From Maritimibacter sp. HL-12 (GTDB lineage: Bacteria > Pseudomonadota > Alphaproteobacteria > Rhodobacterales > Rhodobacteraceae), in the NCBI RefSeq assembly GCF_900177545.1, contig NZ_FXBQ01000001.1, forward strand, positions 3,070,163 to 3,134,162: a stretch of DNA of 64,000 bases. The letters run 5' to 3'. Both the position numbers and the translations under genes were made by a program. A model generated the notes under the pieces. It ran no database searches, was not told the origin of the DNA, and worked only from the letters and a program-made list of their open reading frames with translations. Below are positions 39,344 to 48,239 of the stretch, piece by piece (position 1 is the first letter of the stretch; each line of letters begins with the position of its first letter).

Positions 39344-40300
39344 TTACGCCGGCGAGGCGCTGGCCGAGGCTGCGCGGTCCTTGATCTTGGCGAACTTGTC
39401 CGACAGGCCCTCCAGCTTGTCCTCCCACTCGGGGTTCGCGACCTGGCCCTCGATGGTGCGGAAATAGGCCTGCAGCAGGCAGGCCACCGCCAGCGGTTCG
39501 AGCAACGCCTGCTTGACCGACCACGCGAGTATGAGCGCGACAACCACGCCCATTGCCGACATGCCGCCGGGGTAGAGGTTGGAGATCAGCGCCGCGGGTG
39601 CCAGCATCACGAAAAACAGGATCGCCGCGAGGCCGTAGACGAAGAGCGTGATCCAGGCCGCGTTCTTCAGCATCGGCTTGTAGTTTTGCGCATAGAGCAC
39701 CAGCCCGGTGCGGGCCGACGCCCACGGGTCGGTGGCGCGGGTGCGCATGCCATAGGCGAGGATCACCTCGTCGATGAAGCCGACAGCCACGCGCAGGAAG
39801 GCGCGCAGGATGGTGATGAGCTGTTTCATGCCCGGCACCGGCAACAAGGTGAATACGCCGCGGATCAGGCCGGTGATGGCCCGCAGCACGCCCTTGATCA
39901 ACTGGTCGATGGCAAACAGCACGCTGGCTTCGCCGAAACGCTCGCGCACGATCGCCTGGGCATGGCCGATCTGGCCGCGCCCCTCGGGCAACGGGCGGTT
40001 GTCGATCAATTCGACCATCACCGCGATATGCCCGGCCTTGACCATGTAGAGGATGTATTCGCGCAGCCAGTACATCACGATGGCGACGATCCCGAAGCCG
40101 GTCAGCCCGCCGAAGAAGGTGGCCGAGGCGCGAAACCCCTCGTCACCGAGCGCGCCGATCCCCCAGCCGATCCCCGCGCCGGTGCCGGTGACCAGCACAT
40201 AGGCCAGCGCCGCGCCGAAATAGATCGCCATGCGAAAAAGCACGAAGGGCATTGTCTGGACCATCATTGAAATGCTGCGCCGAAAAGAAAAATCCCACAT
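39344..40300 (-). CDS. Multi-pass membrane protein of unknown function
   Basis: A 318-residue protein with about six hydrophobic segments, among them FVLFRMAIYFGAALAYVLVT, ATFFGGLTGFGIVAIVMYWL, and YGLAAILFFVMLAPAALI near the end. A conserved-looking central block LLPVPGMKQLITILRAFLRV and a hydrophilic tail (WEDKLEGLSDKFAKIKD) are seen. The choline-transporter-like layout is only superficial. I do not recognise the family. The start MWDFSFRR is at 40300 and no neighbour suggests a role. Confidence 0.75.
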   Translation of the reverse strand: MWDFSFRRSISMMVQTMPFVLFRMAIYFGAALAYVLVTGTGAGIGWGIGALGDEGFRASATFFGGLTGFGIVAIVMYWLREYILYMVKAGHIAVMVELIDNRPLPEGRGQIGHAQAIVRERFGEASVLFAIDQLIKGVLRAITGLIRGVFTLLPVPGMKQLITILRAFLRVAVGFIDEVILAYGMRTRATDPWASARTGLVLYAQNYKPMLKNAAWITLFVYGLAAILFFVMLAPAALISNLYPGGMSAMGVVVALILAWSVKQALLEPLAVACLLQAYFRTIEGQVANPEWEDKLEGLSDKFAKIKDRAASASASPA

Positions 40301-41323
40301 TGCAAAATCCTTGTCTCCTGGTTCATCGCATCGAGCCTAACAGGAATCGCGCGGCGGTGCCCGAAGGAATTCCCGGCGTGGCAGGTTGGTGCCTGACGGG
40401 CCGCGCAGCGGGCCGCTGACGATTCGGCCCGCGCGCCGGCAACGTTCCCGATTTTGCACCGATCGCGGGGAATCGTTCCAATTGGCGCGCTAGGGAAAAC
40501 GTGAAAGGTGACGGAATTGGGGCAGGGTTAACTCAATTCTGCCCAAATCCGTTCACCGCACGACTGCCCGGCCTTGTTCACGTTGGGGAAACAACGTCAC
40601 CGGCGATTTTTGCAGGTTACGCGCGCGTCTCTGGGGAAAACAGCGCCTTTCTGTGGATTGTTCATGGCGAACGCCTTTCGGCAGCTCGCCCTTGAGGCGA
40701 AAACGTCTACCTTATGGAAACAATCAGGCCGGATCGGCTCGCGTCCAAGGCGAATAAAAATCAATCGTGTTAATCATTTAGGCCCGAGGTCTGCCGCGAT
40801 TTTGCCAGATTTCCCTTTTTTGCCCATTTGGTTTGGAGTAGTATCAAAAGTGCCCAACTGGGGGGTGATGTTTGCAGGCCACGGGGGCGGCCGCACCAAG
40901 ACCACGGTTTTCCGTGGGGTTGGAGTGTGCGCCGTTTAGCCGCCAGTGGCGGGCGCGCAGGTTCGCGAAGGCGATGGATCGGGGGGTCCGTCGGCAATCG
41001 CGGGCAGGGGTCTCTCTAGCCCCCTCTCAATCCCTTGAATGGATGGGCCGATCGGTCGGACGTGCGGTATCCCGTGGCCGGGCATCGCCCTCGACCGGGT
41101 TATGTATGTTATGCGAGGGGAACGGAAGACATGCTGCCGCCGACCGATTTTGACCGGGTCTGTGCCGCGATATTCGCGGGGCTCTTCGGCTTCCATCCTC
41201 TCCGCATGAGTGCATCACACGTGCACGCTTTCCGGCCGGCGAATGCGGCCAGCTTCTCCATCCACCCCCGTGATGCAATCGCTTTCACCGCCCGCCGCGG
41301 ACTTGAGCAAGGGAACCTTTGAG
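40301..41323. other. Long gene-free region before the RTX/Hint gene
   Basis: No convincing gene here: short frames exist but lack codon and family support. The region is visibly richer in A and T than its surroundings (for example TAAAAATCAATCGTGTTAAT near 40756). A small hairpin CCACGG-TTTT-CCGTGG lies at 40901-40916. It may hold the promoter and upstream control of the 41324 gene, but no known site is clear. Confidence 0.6.
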
Positions 41324-44300
41324 ATGACCTATTCGACCACTTACACGCCTTATGGCGACTACCTGCTGGATTGGGATCTGACCGGAGCGGACGGGTCCGC
41401 GATGCTGGATTCTTTGTCTGGCGGCGATCCGGTCCGGGTAACCGTTTCCACGCCCAAGAATGACCATGGCGATCAATTCTGCCTTCACAACGGTGAGCTC
41501 AAGTCCAACGACGTCGCAAAGCCGACCGAGGCGGTGATCACCTTCGACACGGCCGTGACCGACCTCAAATTCCAGCTCAAGGACGTCGACCAGGGGTGGG
41601 ACTGGGACGACAAGATGACTGTGTTGGCCTCTGACGCCGACGGCAACCCCGTCGATGTCGAGTTCTCTGGTCTGCAGGCGGGGCAGACGGAGAGCGGCAA
41701 CACCATCGACGGCGGGTCGAAGCTGCATGATGAAGGGGTAACGGTGTCGATCGCGGGTCCGGTGGCGAAACTTGTCATCATCCACGACAACGGCGAGAGC
41801 GAACACGAGTCGGGCCACGTCATGATCACCGACATGGGCTTCAACGCGGGCCCGACGCCTGACGGGATCGTGGAAGGCACCGCGGGCGACGACCTGATCG
41901 ACCTCGCCTATGACGGCGACCCCGACGGCGACATGGTCGACGCCGGCGACGCGATCCTGACCGGCGCGGCGCCGGACGATGACGTGATCGTCGCGGGCGC
42001 GGGCAACGATACCGTTTACGCGGGCGCGGGCGACGATCTCGTGTTCGGCGGCAGCGGCGATGACGAGCTCGACGGCGACAAAGGCGACGACACGATCTAC
42101 GGCGATGGCGGCGATGGTGCCGGGGGCACCACTGTGCGCGAGAGCCTCAACTGGTCCGAAGCGCCGAATTTCGGCAATGGGCATGACGCCGACGCCTTCA
42201 CGCAGAACACCGGCAATGTCGATGTTTCCTTCTCGATCCTGAAGGAATCCTGGAATACGGATTCCCGTTTCGAGACCACCAACCAGAACATCGACGGGAT
42301 CGAGGGCGAGGGCGATCCGGTGGACGCCACCAGTTCCTTCGAGAGCGTGGCCAACGGCAAGCATAACGAGGGCGACTACCAGCTCGGCTTCTCCGACCCG
42401 GTTTCGAACGTCTCGTTCCGCGTGAACGACATCGACGGCGACGGCGTGGTGCGGATCATTGCCTATGACGCCGACGACAACATGATCCCGGTTGAGCTGA
42501 CCGGCGGCAGCAAGCTGACCCTGCTTGATACCGACGGCGTCGCCGGGGCCGACACCGCCGACAGCAAGGGCGGCTACCTCGACGACGACGCGCCCGAGCA
42601 TTCCCTGCTCGTCGACATCGCCGGGCCGGTGTCGAGGATCGTGATCGAGCACGACCAGAACGGCGGCAACAACAGCGGCGTCAACATCACCGATGTGTTC
42701 TTCGACGTCGAAGTGAGCGATGGCGGGGCCTCCTGCGAGGCTGGCAACGACACCATCGACGGTGGCGAGGGTGATGACCTGATCTACGGCGAGGGCGGCG
42801 ACGACCAGCTGACCGGCGGCGAAGGCGACGACACGATCTACGGCGATTACGGCCCCGGCACGCCCGGTGCGCCGGGCGAGGCCAAGGTGCTGGTCTGGGA
42901 GGATGTTGCCTCCGACGGCACCGCGCTTGGCGGCTCGACCGATTACGACGCCGGCGGCGTGAACGTGAACATCGCCTACAGCGCGCTCGACCATGGCGCG
43001 ACCGGCACGATTTCCGATGACGAGACCTACACCGAGGCGGGCGAGGGGCTCGACTCGGATTCCAGTCTGGAACTCTACGGCACCGGCAGCTCGGGCGGCT
43101 TCGAAGAGACCTCGCTCACCACGCTGGAATTCTCGTCGACCGACGATGCCTATGGCGACGCGGTGCAGAACGTCTTCTTCCGGCTCAACGATGTCGATAC
43201 CGGCTACAGCCACGACGATCACATCGACCGGGTGACGGTGCGCGGCTACGACGCCGAGGGCAACGAGGTCGACGTGGTGCTCACCCCCACGGGCGTGCAA
43301 GACGTGGACGACAACACCGTCACCGGCACCACCGAAGACACTGGCAGCCTCGGGCCGGACAACGCGGTGGGCTCGGTCGAAGTGGCGATCGCGGGTCCGG
43401 TCGAACGGATCGAGATCCTTTACGAGAACGGCGAAGACACCGACCAGGCGATCTGGGTGTCGGACGTGACCTTCGAGACCACCGCGCCCGACGGCGAAGC
43501 CTGCGAAGACGGCGATGACGTGATCACCGGCGGTGCCGGAGCCGACGTGATGCATGGCGAGGGCGGTGACGACACCTTCATCGTCGCCAGCGGAGACGAC
43601 GGGGCGGGCGACGAGATCATCGGCGGTAACGGCCCTGATGACGAAACCGACCACGACGTGCTCGACCTGAGCGGTTCGGGCAAGGTCACCATCGACAAGA
43701 CCGAAGACGACACCGACTCCGGCGCCTACAAGGGCACGGTGACCTTCGAAAACGGCTCGACGCTCAGCTTCAGCCAGATCGAGGAAATCCTCACCGATCC
43801 GCAGAACGAAGCGCCGGTCGGCGGTGACGATCACGCCACGACCGACGAAGACACCGCCGTGGTAATCGACGTGCTGGCCAACGACACCGATGTCGATGGC
43901 GATACGCTCGAGGTAACCGAGGTGGGCGATCCGGCCAACGGCACGGCGGCGATCAACGGCGATGGCACCATCACCTACACGCCCGACGCCGACTACAACG
44001 GACCCGACAGCTTCACCTACACGGTGAGCGACGGCAACGGCGGCACGGATACCGCGACGGTGACCATCGACGTCACCCCGGTGAACGACGATCCGGTCGG
44101 CGTTGACGATCACGCGACGACCGACGAAGACACCGCCGTGGTGATCGACGTGCTCGCCAACGACAGTGATGTCGATGGCGACACGCTCGAGGTAACCGAG
44201 GTGGGCGATCCGGCCAACGGCACGGCGGCGATCAACGGCGATGGCACCATCACTTACACGCCCGACGCCGACTACAACGGGTCCGACAGCTTCACCTACA

Positions 44301-46300
44301 CGGTGAGCGACGGCAACGGCGGCACGGACACCGCGACGGTGACCATTGACGTCACCCCGGTGAACGACGCGCCGGTGGCCGAGGACGACGCGGACCGGAC
44401 CCCGATCAACACCCCCACGGTGATCGCGGTGCTGGACAACGACAGCGATCCGGACGGCGATCCGCTGGAGGTGATCAGCGCCTCCAGCCCGGACGGGTCG
44501 ACCGACATCAACGCCGATGGCACGATCACCTTCACGCCGGACACCGATTTCTTCGGTGAAACCACGATCGACTACACGATCTCCGACGGCAACGGCGGCA
44601 CCGACAGCGCGGTGGTAACGGTGATGGTCAACGACGGGATCGTGTCGGGCACCGATGGTGACGACCTGATTGATCTTGACTACGACGGCGATCCGGAAGG
44701 TGACATGGTCGACGCGAACGACGCTATCCTGCCGGGAGATGCGCCGAACGACGACGTGATCCTGGCCGGCGACGGCGACGACACGGTGTTCGCGGGCGTG
44801 GGCGACGATCATGTCAAGGGCGGCGCGGGCGACGACGTGATCCACGGCGAAGGCGGCGACGACACGCTGATCGCCGGCGACGGTTCCGATACGGTCTATG
44901 GCGGCGCGGGCGATGACGTGATCGACACCTCGGGCTCCAACCCGATGACGGATTACGGCTACGCGCCGATCCTGCCGGAGGACACCGACAAGGAAGACGA
45001 CCGCGATTTCGTGGACGGCGGGGATGGCGATGACACCATCTTCACCGGCGACGACCGCGATACGATCGATGGCGGGGCCGGCGATGATTACATCGACGGT
45101 GGCCTCGACGACGACCTGATCGAGGGCGGCGACGGTGACGATGAGATCATCGGCGGCCACGGCTCCGACGATATCGACGGTGGTGCGGGAGACGACCTGA
45201 TCTATGGCGGCCTTGGCCCGGATCTGGCGCTCGACCCGCTCAACATCCCCGACGACATCGACCCGCGGCCCGATAACGGCATCGACGTGATCCATGGCGG
45301 TGCCGGTGACGACACCATCTTCGGTCAGGACGACGCCGATATGCTCTACGGAGACGAGGGCGACGACTACATCGACGGCGGTATCGACAACGACACCATC
45401 TTCGGTGGCGAGGGCGATGACGAACTCCTTGGCGGCCAGGGCGACGACCGGATCAGCGGTGGAGCGGGCAACGACACGATGACAGGTGGCGACGACCGCG
45501 ACACCTTCATCAACGTCAACGCGGGCGATGTGATCGACGGAAGCGAGGGCGGCGACGATTTCGACACGCTCGATCTCACCGGCTCGGTGCCCGAGAACGG
45601 GTCATACACGATCACCTATACCGTGCCCGACAAGGAAGACGGCTTCGTTTCCTATTTCGATGAGCACGGCGATGCGGCCGGTACGCTGAACTTCACCGAG
45701 ATCGAGAACATCATCCCCTGCTTCACGCCGGGCACGATGATCGCGACGCCGAAGGGCGAGCGTCGGGTCGAGGAACTCAAGACGGGCGACCGGGTGATCA
45801 CCCGCGACAACGGCATCCAGGAGATCAAGTGGGTGGGCCACAAGCCGATAGGCTTCAAGGAACTGGCCCTGTCCGACCATCTCAAGCCGGTCCTGATCCG
45901 CGCGGGCGCGCTGGGCAACGGATTGCCCGAGCGCGACATGATGGTGAGCCCGAACCACCGGGTGCTGGTGGCCAACGACCGCACCACGCTCTACTTCGAC
46001 GAGCGCGAGGTTCTGGCCGCCGCCAAGCACCTGGTCGACAACAAGGGCATCCTGAGCGTCGAGCCGCTGGGGGTCACCTACGTGCACTTCATGTTCGACC
46101 ATCACGAGGTGGTGCTGTCGGACGGTGCCTGGACCGAGAGCTTCCAGCCGGGCGATTACTCGCTCAAGGGGATCGGCAACGCCCAGCGTCAGGAACTGTT
46201 CGATCTCTTCCCCGAGCTTGAGACGCAGGACGGCCTTGAGGACTACACCGCGGCGCGGCGGATCCTCAAGAAGCACGAAGCCCGGATGCTCATCAAGTAA
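41324..46300 (+). CDS. Large RTX protein with cadherin-like repeats and C-terminal Hint domain
   Basis: A 1658-residue, very acidic protein. Residues about 1-176, 271-465 and 520-725 are three copies of a related domain with VxFRxND(V/I)D, YDAxxN and IAGPVxRIxI motifs; RTX-type GGxGxDxxx calcium repeats lie between them (about 185-265, 468-515, 728-790). Residues about 829-1107 are three cadherin-like repeats, then RTX again (1108-1400). Cys1466 (PCFTPGT) starts a Hint_2 domain to the end, with SPNHRVL. No signal peptide is seen, as expected for type I secretion. ATG 41324 is chosen for its AAGGGAA site. No transporter gene is near. Confidence 0.85.
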   Translation: MTYSTTYTPYGDYLLDWDLTGADGSAMLDSLSGGDPVRVTVSTPKNDHGDQFCLHNGELKSNDVAKPTEAVITFDTAVTDLKFQLKDVDQGWDWDDKMTVLASDADGNPVDVEFSGLQAGQTESGNTIDGGSKLHDEGVTVSIAGPVAKLVIIHDNGESEHESGHVMITDMGFNAGPTPDGIVEGTAGDDLIDLAYDGDPDGDMVDAGDAILTGAAPDDDVIVAGAGNDTVYAGAGDDLVFGGSGDDELDGDKGDDTIYGDGGDGAGGTTVRESLNWSEAPNFGNGHDADAFTQNTGNVDVSFSILKESWNTDSRFETTNQNIDGIEGEGDPVDATSSFESVANGKHNEGDYQLGFSDPVSNVSFRVNDIDGDGVVRIIAYDADDNMIPVELTGGSKLTLLDTDGVAGADTADSKGGYLDDDAPEHSLLVDIAGPVSRIVIEHDQNGGNNSGVNITDVFFDVEVSDGGASCEAGNDTIDGGEGDDLIYGEGGDDQLTGGEGDDTIYGDYGPGTPGAPGEAKVLVWEDVASDGTALGGSTDYDAGGVNVNIAYSALDHGATGTISDDETYTEAGEGLDSDSSLELYGTGSSGGFEETSLTTLEFSSTDDAYGDAVQNVFFRLNDVDTGYSHDDHIDRVTVRGYDAEGNEVDVVLTPTGVQDVDDNTVTGTTEDTGSLGPDNAVGSVEVAIAGPVERIEILYENGEDTDQAIWVSDVTFETTAPDGEACEDGDDVITGGAGADVMHGEGGDDTFIVASGDDGAGDEIIGGNGPDDETDHDVLDLSGSGKVTIDKTEDDTDSGAYKGTVTFENGSTLSFSQIEEILTDPQNEAPVGGDDHATTDEDTAVVIDVLANDTDVDGDTLEVTEVGDPANGTAAINGDGTITYTPDADYNGPDSFTYTVSDGNGGTDTATVTIDVTPVNDDPVGVDDHATTDEDTAVVIDVLANDSDVDGDTLEVTEVGDPANGTAAINGDGTITYTPDADYNGSDSFTYTVSDGNGGTDTATVTIDVTPVNDAPVAEDDADRTPINTPTVIAVLDNDSDPDGDPLEVISASSPDGSTDINADGTITFTPDTDFFGETTIDYTISDGNGGTDSAVVTVMVNDGIVSGTDGDDLIDLDYDGDPEGDMVDANDAILPGDAPNDDVILAGDGDDTVFAGVGDDHVKGGAGDDVIHGEGGDDTLIAGDGSDTVYGGAGDDVIDTSGSNPMTDYGYAPILPEDTDKEDDRDFVDGGDGDDTIFTGDDRDTIDGGAGDDYIDGGLDDDLIEGGDGDDEIIGGHGSDDIDGGAGDDLIYGGLGPDLALDPLNIPDDIDPRPDNGIDVIHGGAGDDTIFGQDDADMLYGDEGDDYIDGGIDNDTIFGGEGDDELLGGQGDDRISGGAGNDTMTGGDDRDTFINVNAGDVIDGSEGGDDFDTLDLTGSVPENGSYTITYTVPDKEDGFVSYFDEHGDAAGTLNFTEIENIIPCFTPGTMIATPKGERRVEELKTGDRVITRDNGIQEIKWVGHKPIGFKELALSDHLKPVLIRAGALGNGLPERDMMVSPNHRVLVANDRTTLYFDEREVLAAAKHLVDNKGILSVEPLGVTYVHFMFDHHEVVLSDGAWTESFQPGDYSLKGIGNAQRQELFDLFPELETQDGLEDYTAARRILKKHEARMLIK
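43810..44367 (+). repeat. Two near-identical 279-base coding repeats
   Basis: The units 43810-44088 and 44089-44367 are nearly identical in DNA, with a few silent or single-base changes, and each encodes a 93-residue cadherin-like domain with DEDTAVVIDVLAND and SFTYTVSDGNGGTDTATVTI. A third, clearly diverged unit follows at 44368-44645. The near-identity points to recent duplication or conversion. Confidence 0.9.
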
Positions 46301-46854
46301 CAATGCAGCGCGCCTGCCGGGCAACCGGCGGGCGACCCAACCCGGAAAGGGGAGGGGCTGCCCCCGGCGCGTCTGCGCCGTGGCCGGTTTTCGTGCGCCG
46401 AGAACCATGCCGTTTCCGGTTTTGAAACAATCTCGCGGGTGACTGCGGGATTGTTTTCATTTCTGGCAAGTGGCGGGGGCCACGGTTAACCAGATGGGCG
46501 AGGCGGGCCCTTGCTGCCCCGCGCCCGCCACAGTTTCGCCCAGGTGCACAATGCATGCTCGGGATCGCAGATTGTTACAGCCTGCGAAACAGTTTCCAAA
46601 ACCTTGAAAACAAGGCGAGTCCTGCCTCTGAACAAGCCGTGGCACGGCGAAGACGCGCGGGTGGCGTCGCTGCGGCCAATTGTGGCGAAATCGGGCAGAT
46701 TTGTGGCGTGAGGGCCGGGAATCAGTGGTTTTCGGCGGATCGCGACCGGCAAGGCCCGTCACATTCACCGGAATTTTTTCATGATCTGGGCACTTTTGCC
46801 CTGTAACCTGATCTGGCCTGAAAATCTGAACCGACCTTGCCCGGGATTGAAGCC
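46301..46854. other. Gene-free region between the two Hint genes
   Basis: A 10-bp hairpin CGCCTGCCGG-GCAA-CCGGCGGGCG lies at 46311-46334, just after the stop of the RTX gene; it has a GNRA loop but no T run. Beyond it no coding region is convincing. Part of the region is richer in A and T, like the stretch before the RTX gene, and it probably holds the promoter of the second Hint gene. Confidence 0.6.
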
Positions 46855-47571
46855 ATGCTGCATTTTCGTTCACCCGCCGTCGAAAACGACCTGCCCCCCG
46901 CACTCGATATGCGCGCGGGCGTTCTCTCGGCGCTCGGGCCGGTGAGCATGCCGGAATTCGCCACTTCGGGGCTGGCCCAGTCCTCGGTGATCGAAACCGC
47001 GCGCGGCTCGGTTCTGGCGCGCGATATTCGGGCCGGTGACCGGGTGGTGACCCGTGACAACGGGATGCAAACCCTGCGCTGGGTGGGCACTTCGACGGTG
47101 ATCTACGACGAGCCGGACGCGGGCGGCACGATTTGCGACCACCCCCATCGCGGCCCGGTGCGAATCCGTGCCGGCGCGCTTGGCAGCAATCCGGACGCGG
47201 GCAATCTCGTGCTCGCCCCCGGCCAGCGCGTGCTCGTGCGCAATGCGCTCAGCAACCTCCTTTTCGCCACCGATGAAATCATGGCATCGGTGGGCGACCT
47301 CACCCATATCGAAGGCACCGATATCGCGCCACGCTCGGTGGGGCGCTGGGTCCACCTGCTGTTCGACCAACACGAATTGATCCAGGTCAACGGGCTCTGG
47401 ATGGAAAGCTTCGCGCCCGACATGTGGTCGATCCGGGTGGCCTACCCGGAGCAATGGCATGCGATCACCGAGGCGATGCCGCGGCTGCGCTACGACAATA
47501 CCGCGGCGAATTACGTCGAGTCGCGGCCGACGATCGACGCCCGCGAGGCCCGCCTGATCGACGCGATCTGA
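46855..47571 (+). CDS. Hint_2 domain protein lacking the catalytic residues
   Basis: A 238-residue protein made almost only of a Hint_2 domain. ETARGSVLARDIRAGDRVVT aligns with the Hint start of the large RTX protein (ATPKGERRVEELKTGDRV), and MQTLRWVGTSTVIYDE, RGPVRIRAGALGSN, FDQHELIQVNGLWMESFAPD follow in the same order. The nucleophile Cys of the large protein aligns with Gly39, and the SPNH histidine with Gln (APGQRVL), so splicing or cleavage is unlikely. ATG 46855 is used; TTG 46837 is an alternative. A hairpin terminator follows. Confidence 0.85.
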   Translation: MLHFRSPAVENDLPPALDMRAGVLSALGPVSMPEFATSGLAQSSVIETARGSVLARDIRAGDRVVTRDNGMQTLRWVGTSTVIYDEPDAGGTICDHPHRGPVRIRAGALGSNPDAGNLVLAPGQRVLVRNALSNLLFATDEIMASVGDLTHIEGTDIAPRSVGRWVHLLFDQHELIQVNGLWMESFAPDMWSIRVAYPEQWHAITEAMPRLRYDNTAANYVESRPTIDAREARLIDAI

Positions 47572-47598
47572 CCGAACGACGCCCCTGGGGGGATGTCT

Positions 47599-47631
47599 GA
47601 ACGCCGGGCACCCGCGAGGAGCCCGGCGTTC
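47599..47631. terminator. Hairpin between convergent genes
   Basis: GAACGCCGGGC and GCCCGGCGTTC form an 11-bp perfect stem with an 11-base loop, between the stops of the small Hint gene (plus) and the MobA-like gene (minus). It has no strong T run, but the place and stability suggest a shared terminator. Confidence 0.6.
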
Positions 47632-47636
47632 GCACG

Positions 47637-48239
47637 TCAACCGGGGGCCTGCCCTGCGCGCCAGTCCGCCCAGTCTTCCGGCGTGTCGAGATCGGTCAGG
47701 GCGTGGCGGTCAGGCAGCGGCACGAGTTGCACGCGCGCGCTTTCCCGGCGCAACAGATCGCGCCCGCCCGCATCGCCGGTGAGCCGGGCGAGGGCGGCAA
47801 AGTCGCGGGCCGGAAACAGCACCGGATGTCCGGGCGTGCCCTCGGCGCTGGCCCCCCGCAGGATCGACGTTCCATCGAACCGGGCGAGCAGGGCGGCGAT
47901 GTCGGCGGGGGTGATCTCGGGCATGTCGGCAAGCAGCACCAGCAGCCCGGGGCAATCGGCGGGCAGCGATGCAAGGCCCGCGCGCAGGCTTGCGGCCATG
48001 CCGCTGGCGGCGTCGGGCACCTCGACCAGCGTGGCCCCGGTGCCTTCGAGCGCGGCCCAGCGTTGCGGCCATTCGCGGCGGGGCGGCAACGCCACGAAAA
48101 CCGGCGCGGCCGTGGCTTGGGCACTTGTCACCCGCTCGACAAGGATCGGCCGGCCCGAAACCTCTTCCATCAGCTTGTCGCGCCCGCGCATCCGCGTCGA
48201 GCGCCCGGCGGCGAGGACGAGGAGCGCCGGGCCGGTCAC
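47637..48239 (-). CDS. MobA-like nucleotidyltransferase
   Basis: A 200-residue NTP-transferase. The nucleotide loop LVLAAGRSTRMRGRDKLMEE at the N-terminus and the metal block LVLLADMPEITPADIAALL are those of MobA/MocA-type enzymes, which attach CMP or GMP to molybdopterin. HPVLFPARDFAALARLTGDAG GRDLL fits too. The start is GTG 48239, overlapping the livM stop (GTGA). MocA versus MobA versus another sugar-nucleotide role cannot be decided. The link with the transporter genes may be only physical. Confidence 0.83.
   Translation of the reverse strand: MTGPALLVLAAGRSTRMRGRDKLMEEVSGRPILVERVTSAQATAAPVFVALPPRREWPQRWAALEGTGATLVEVPDAASGMAASLRAGLASLPADCPGLLVLLADMPEITPADIAALLARFDGTSILRGASAEGTPGHPVLFPARDFAALARLTGDAGGRDLLRRESARVQLVPLPDRHALTDLDTPEDWADWRAGQAPG

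Noticed and set aside
40501-40997. Short frames in the region before the RTX gene
   Set aside because: No family support, codon use unlike that of real genes in the window, and no good start context.
41285-45295. A 1336-residue open frame on the minus strand opposite the RTX gene
   Set aside because: It arises because the repeated GAC/GGC-rich RTX codons have few stops in the antisense frame. No family match or start context is seen, and the plus-strand product has clear domains.
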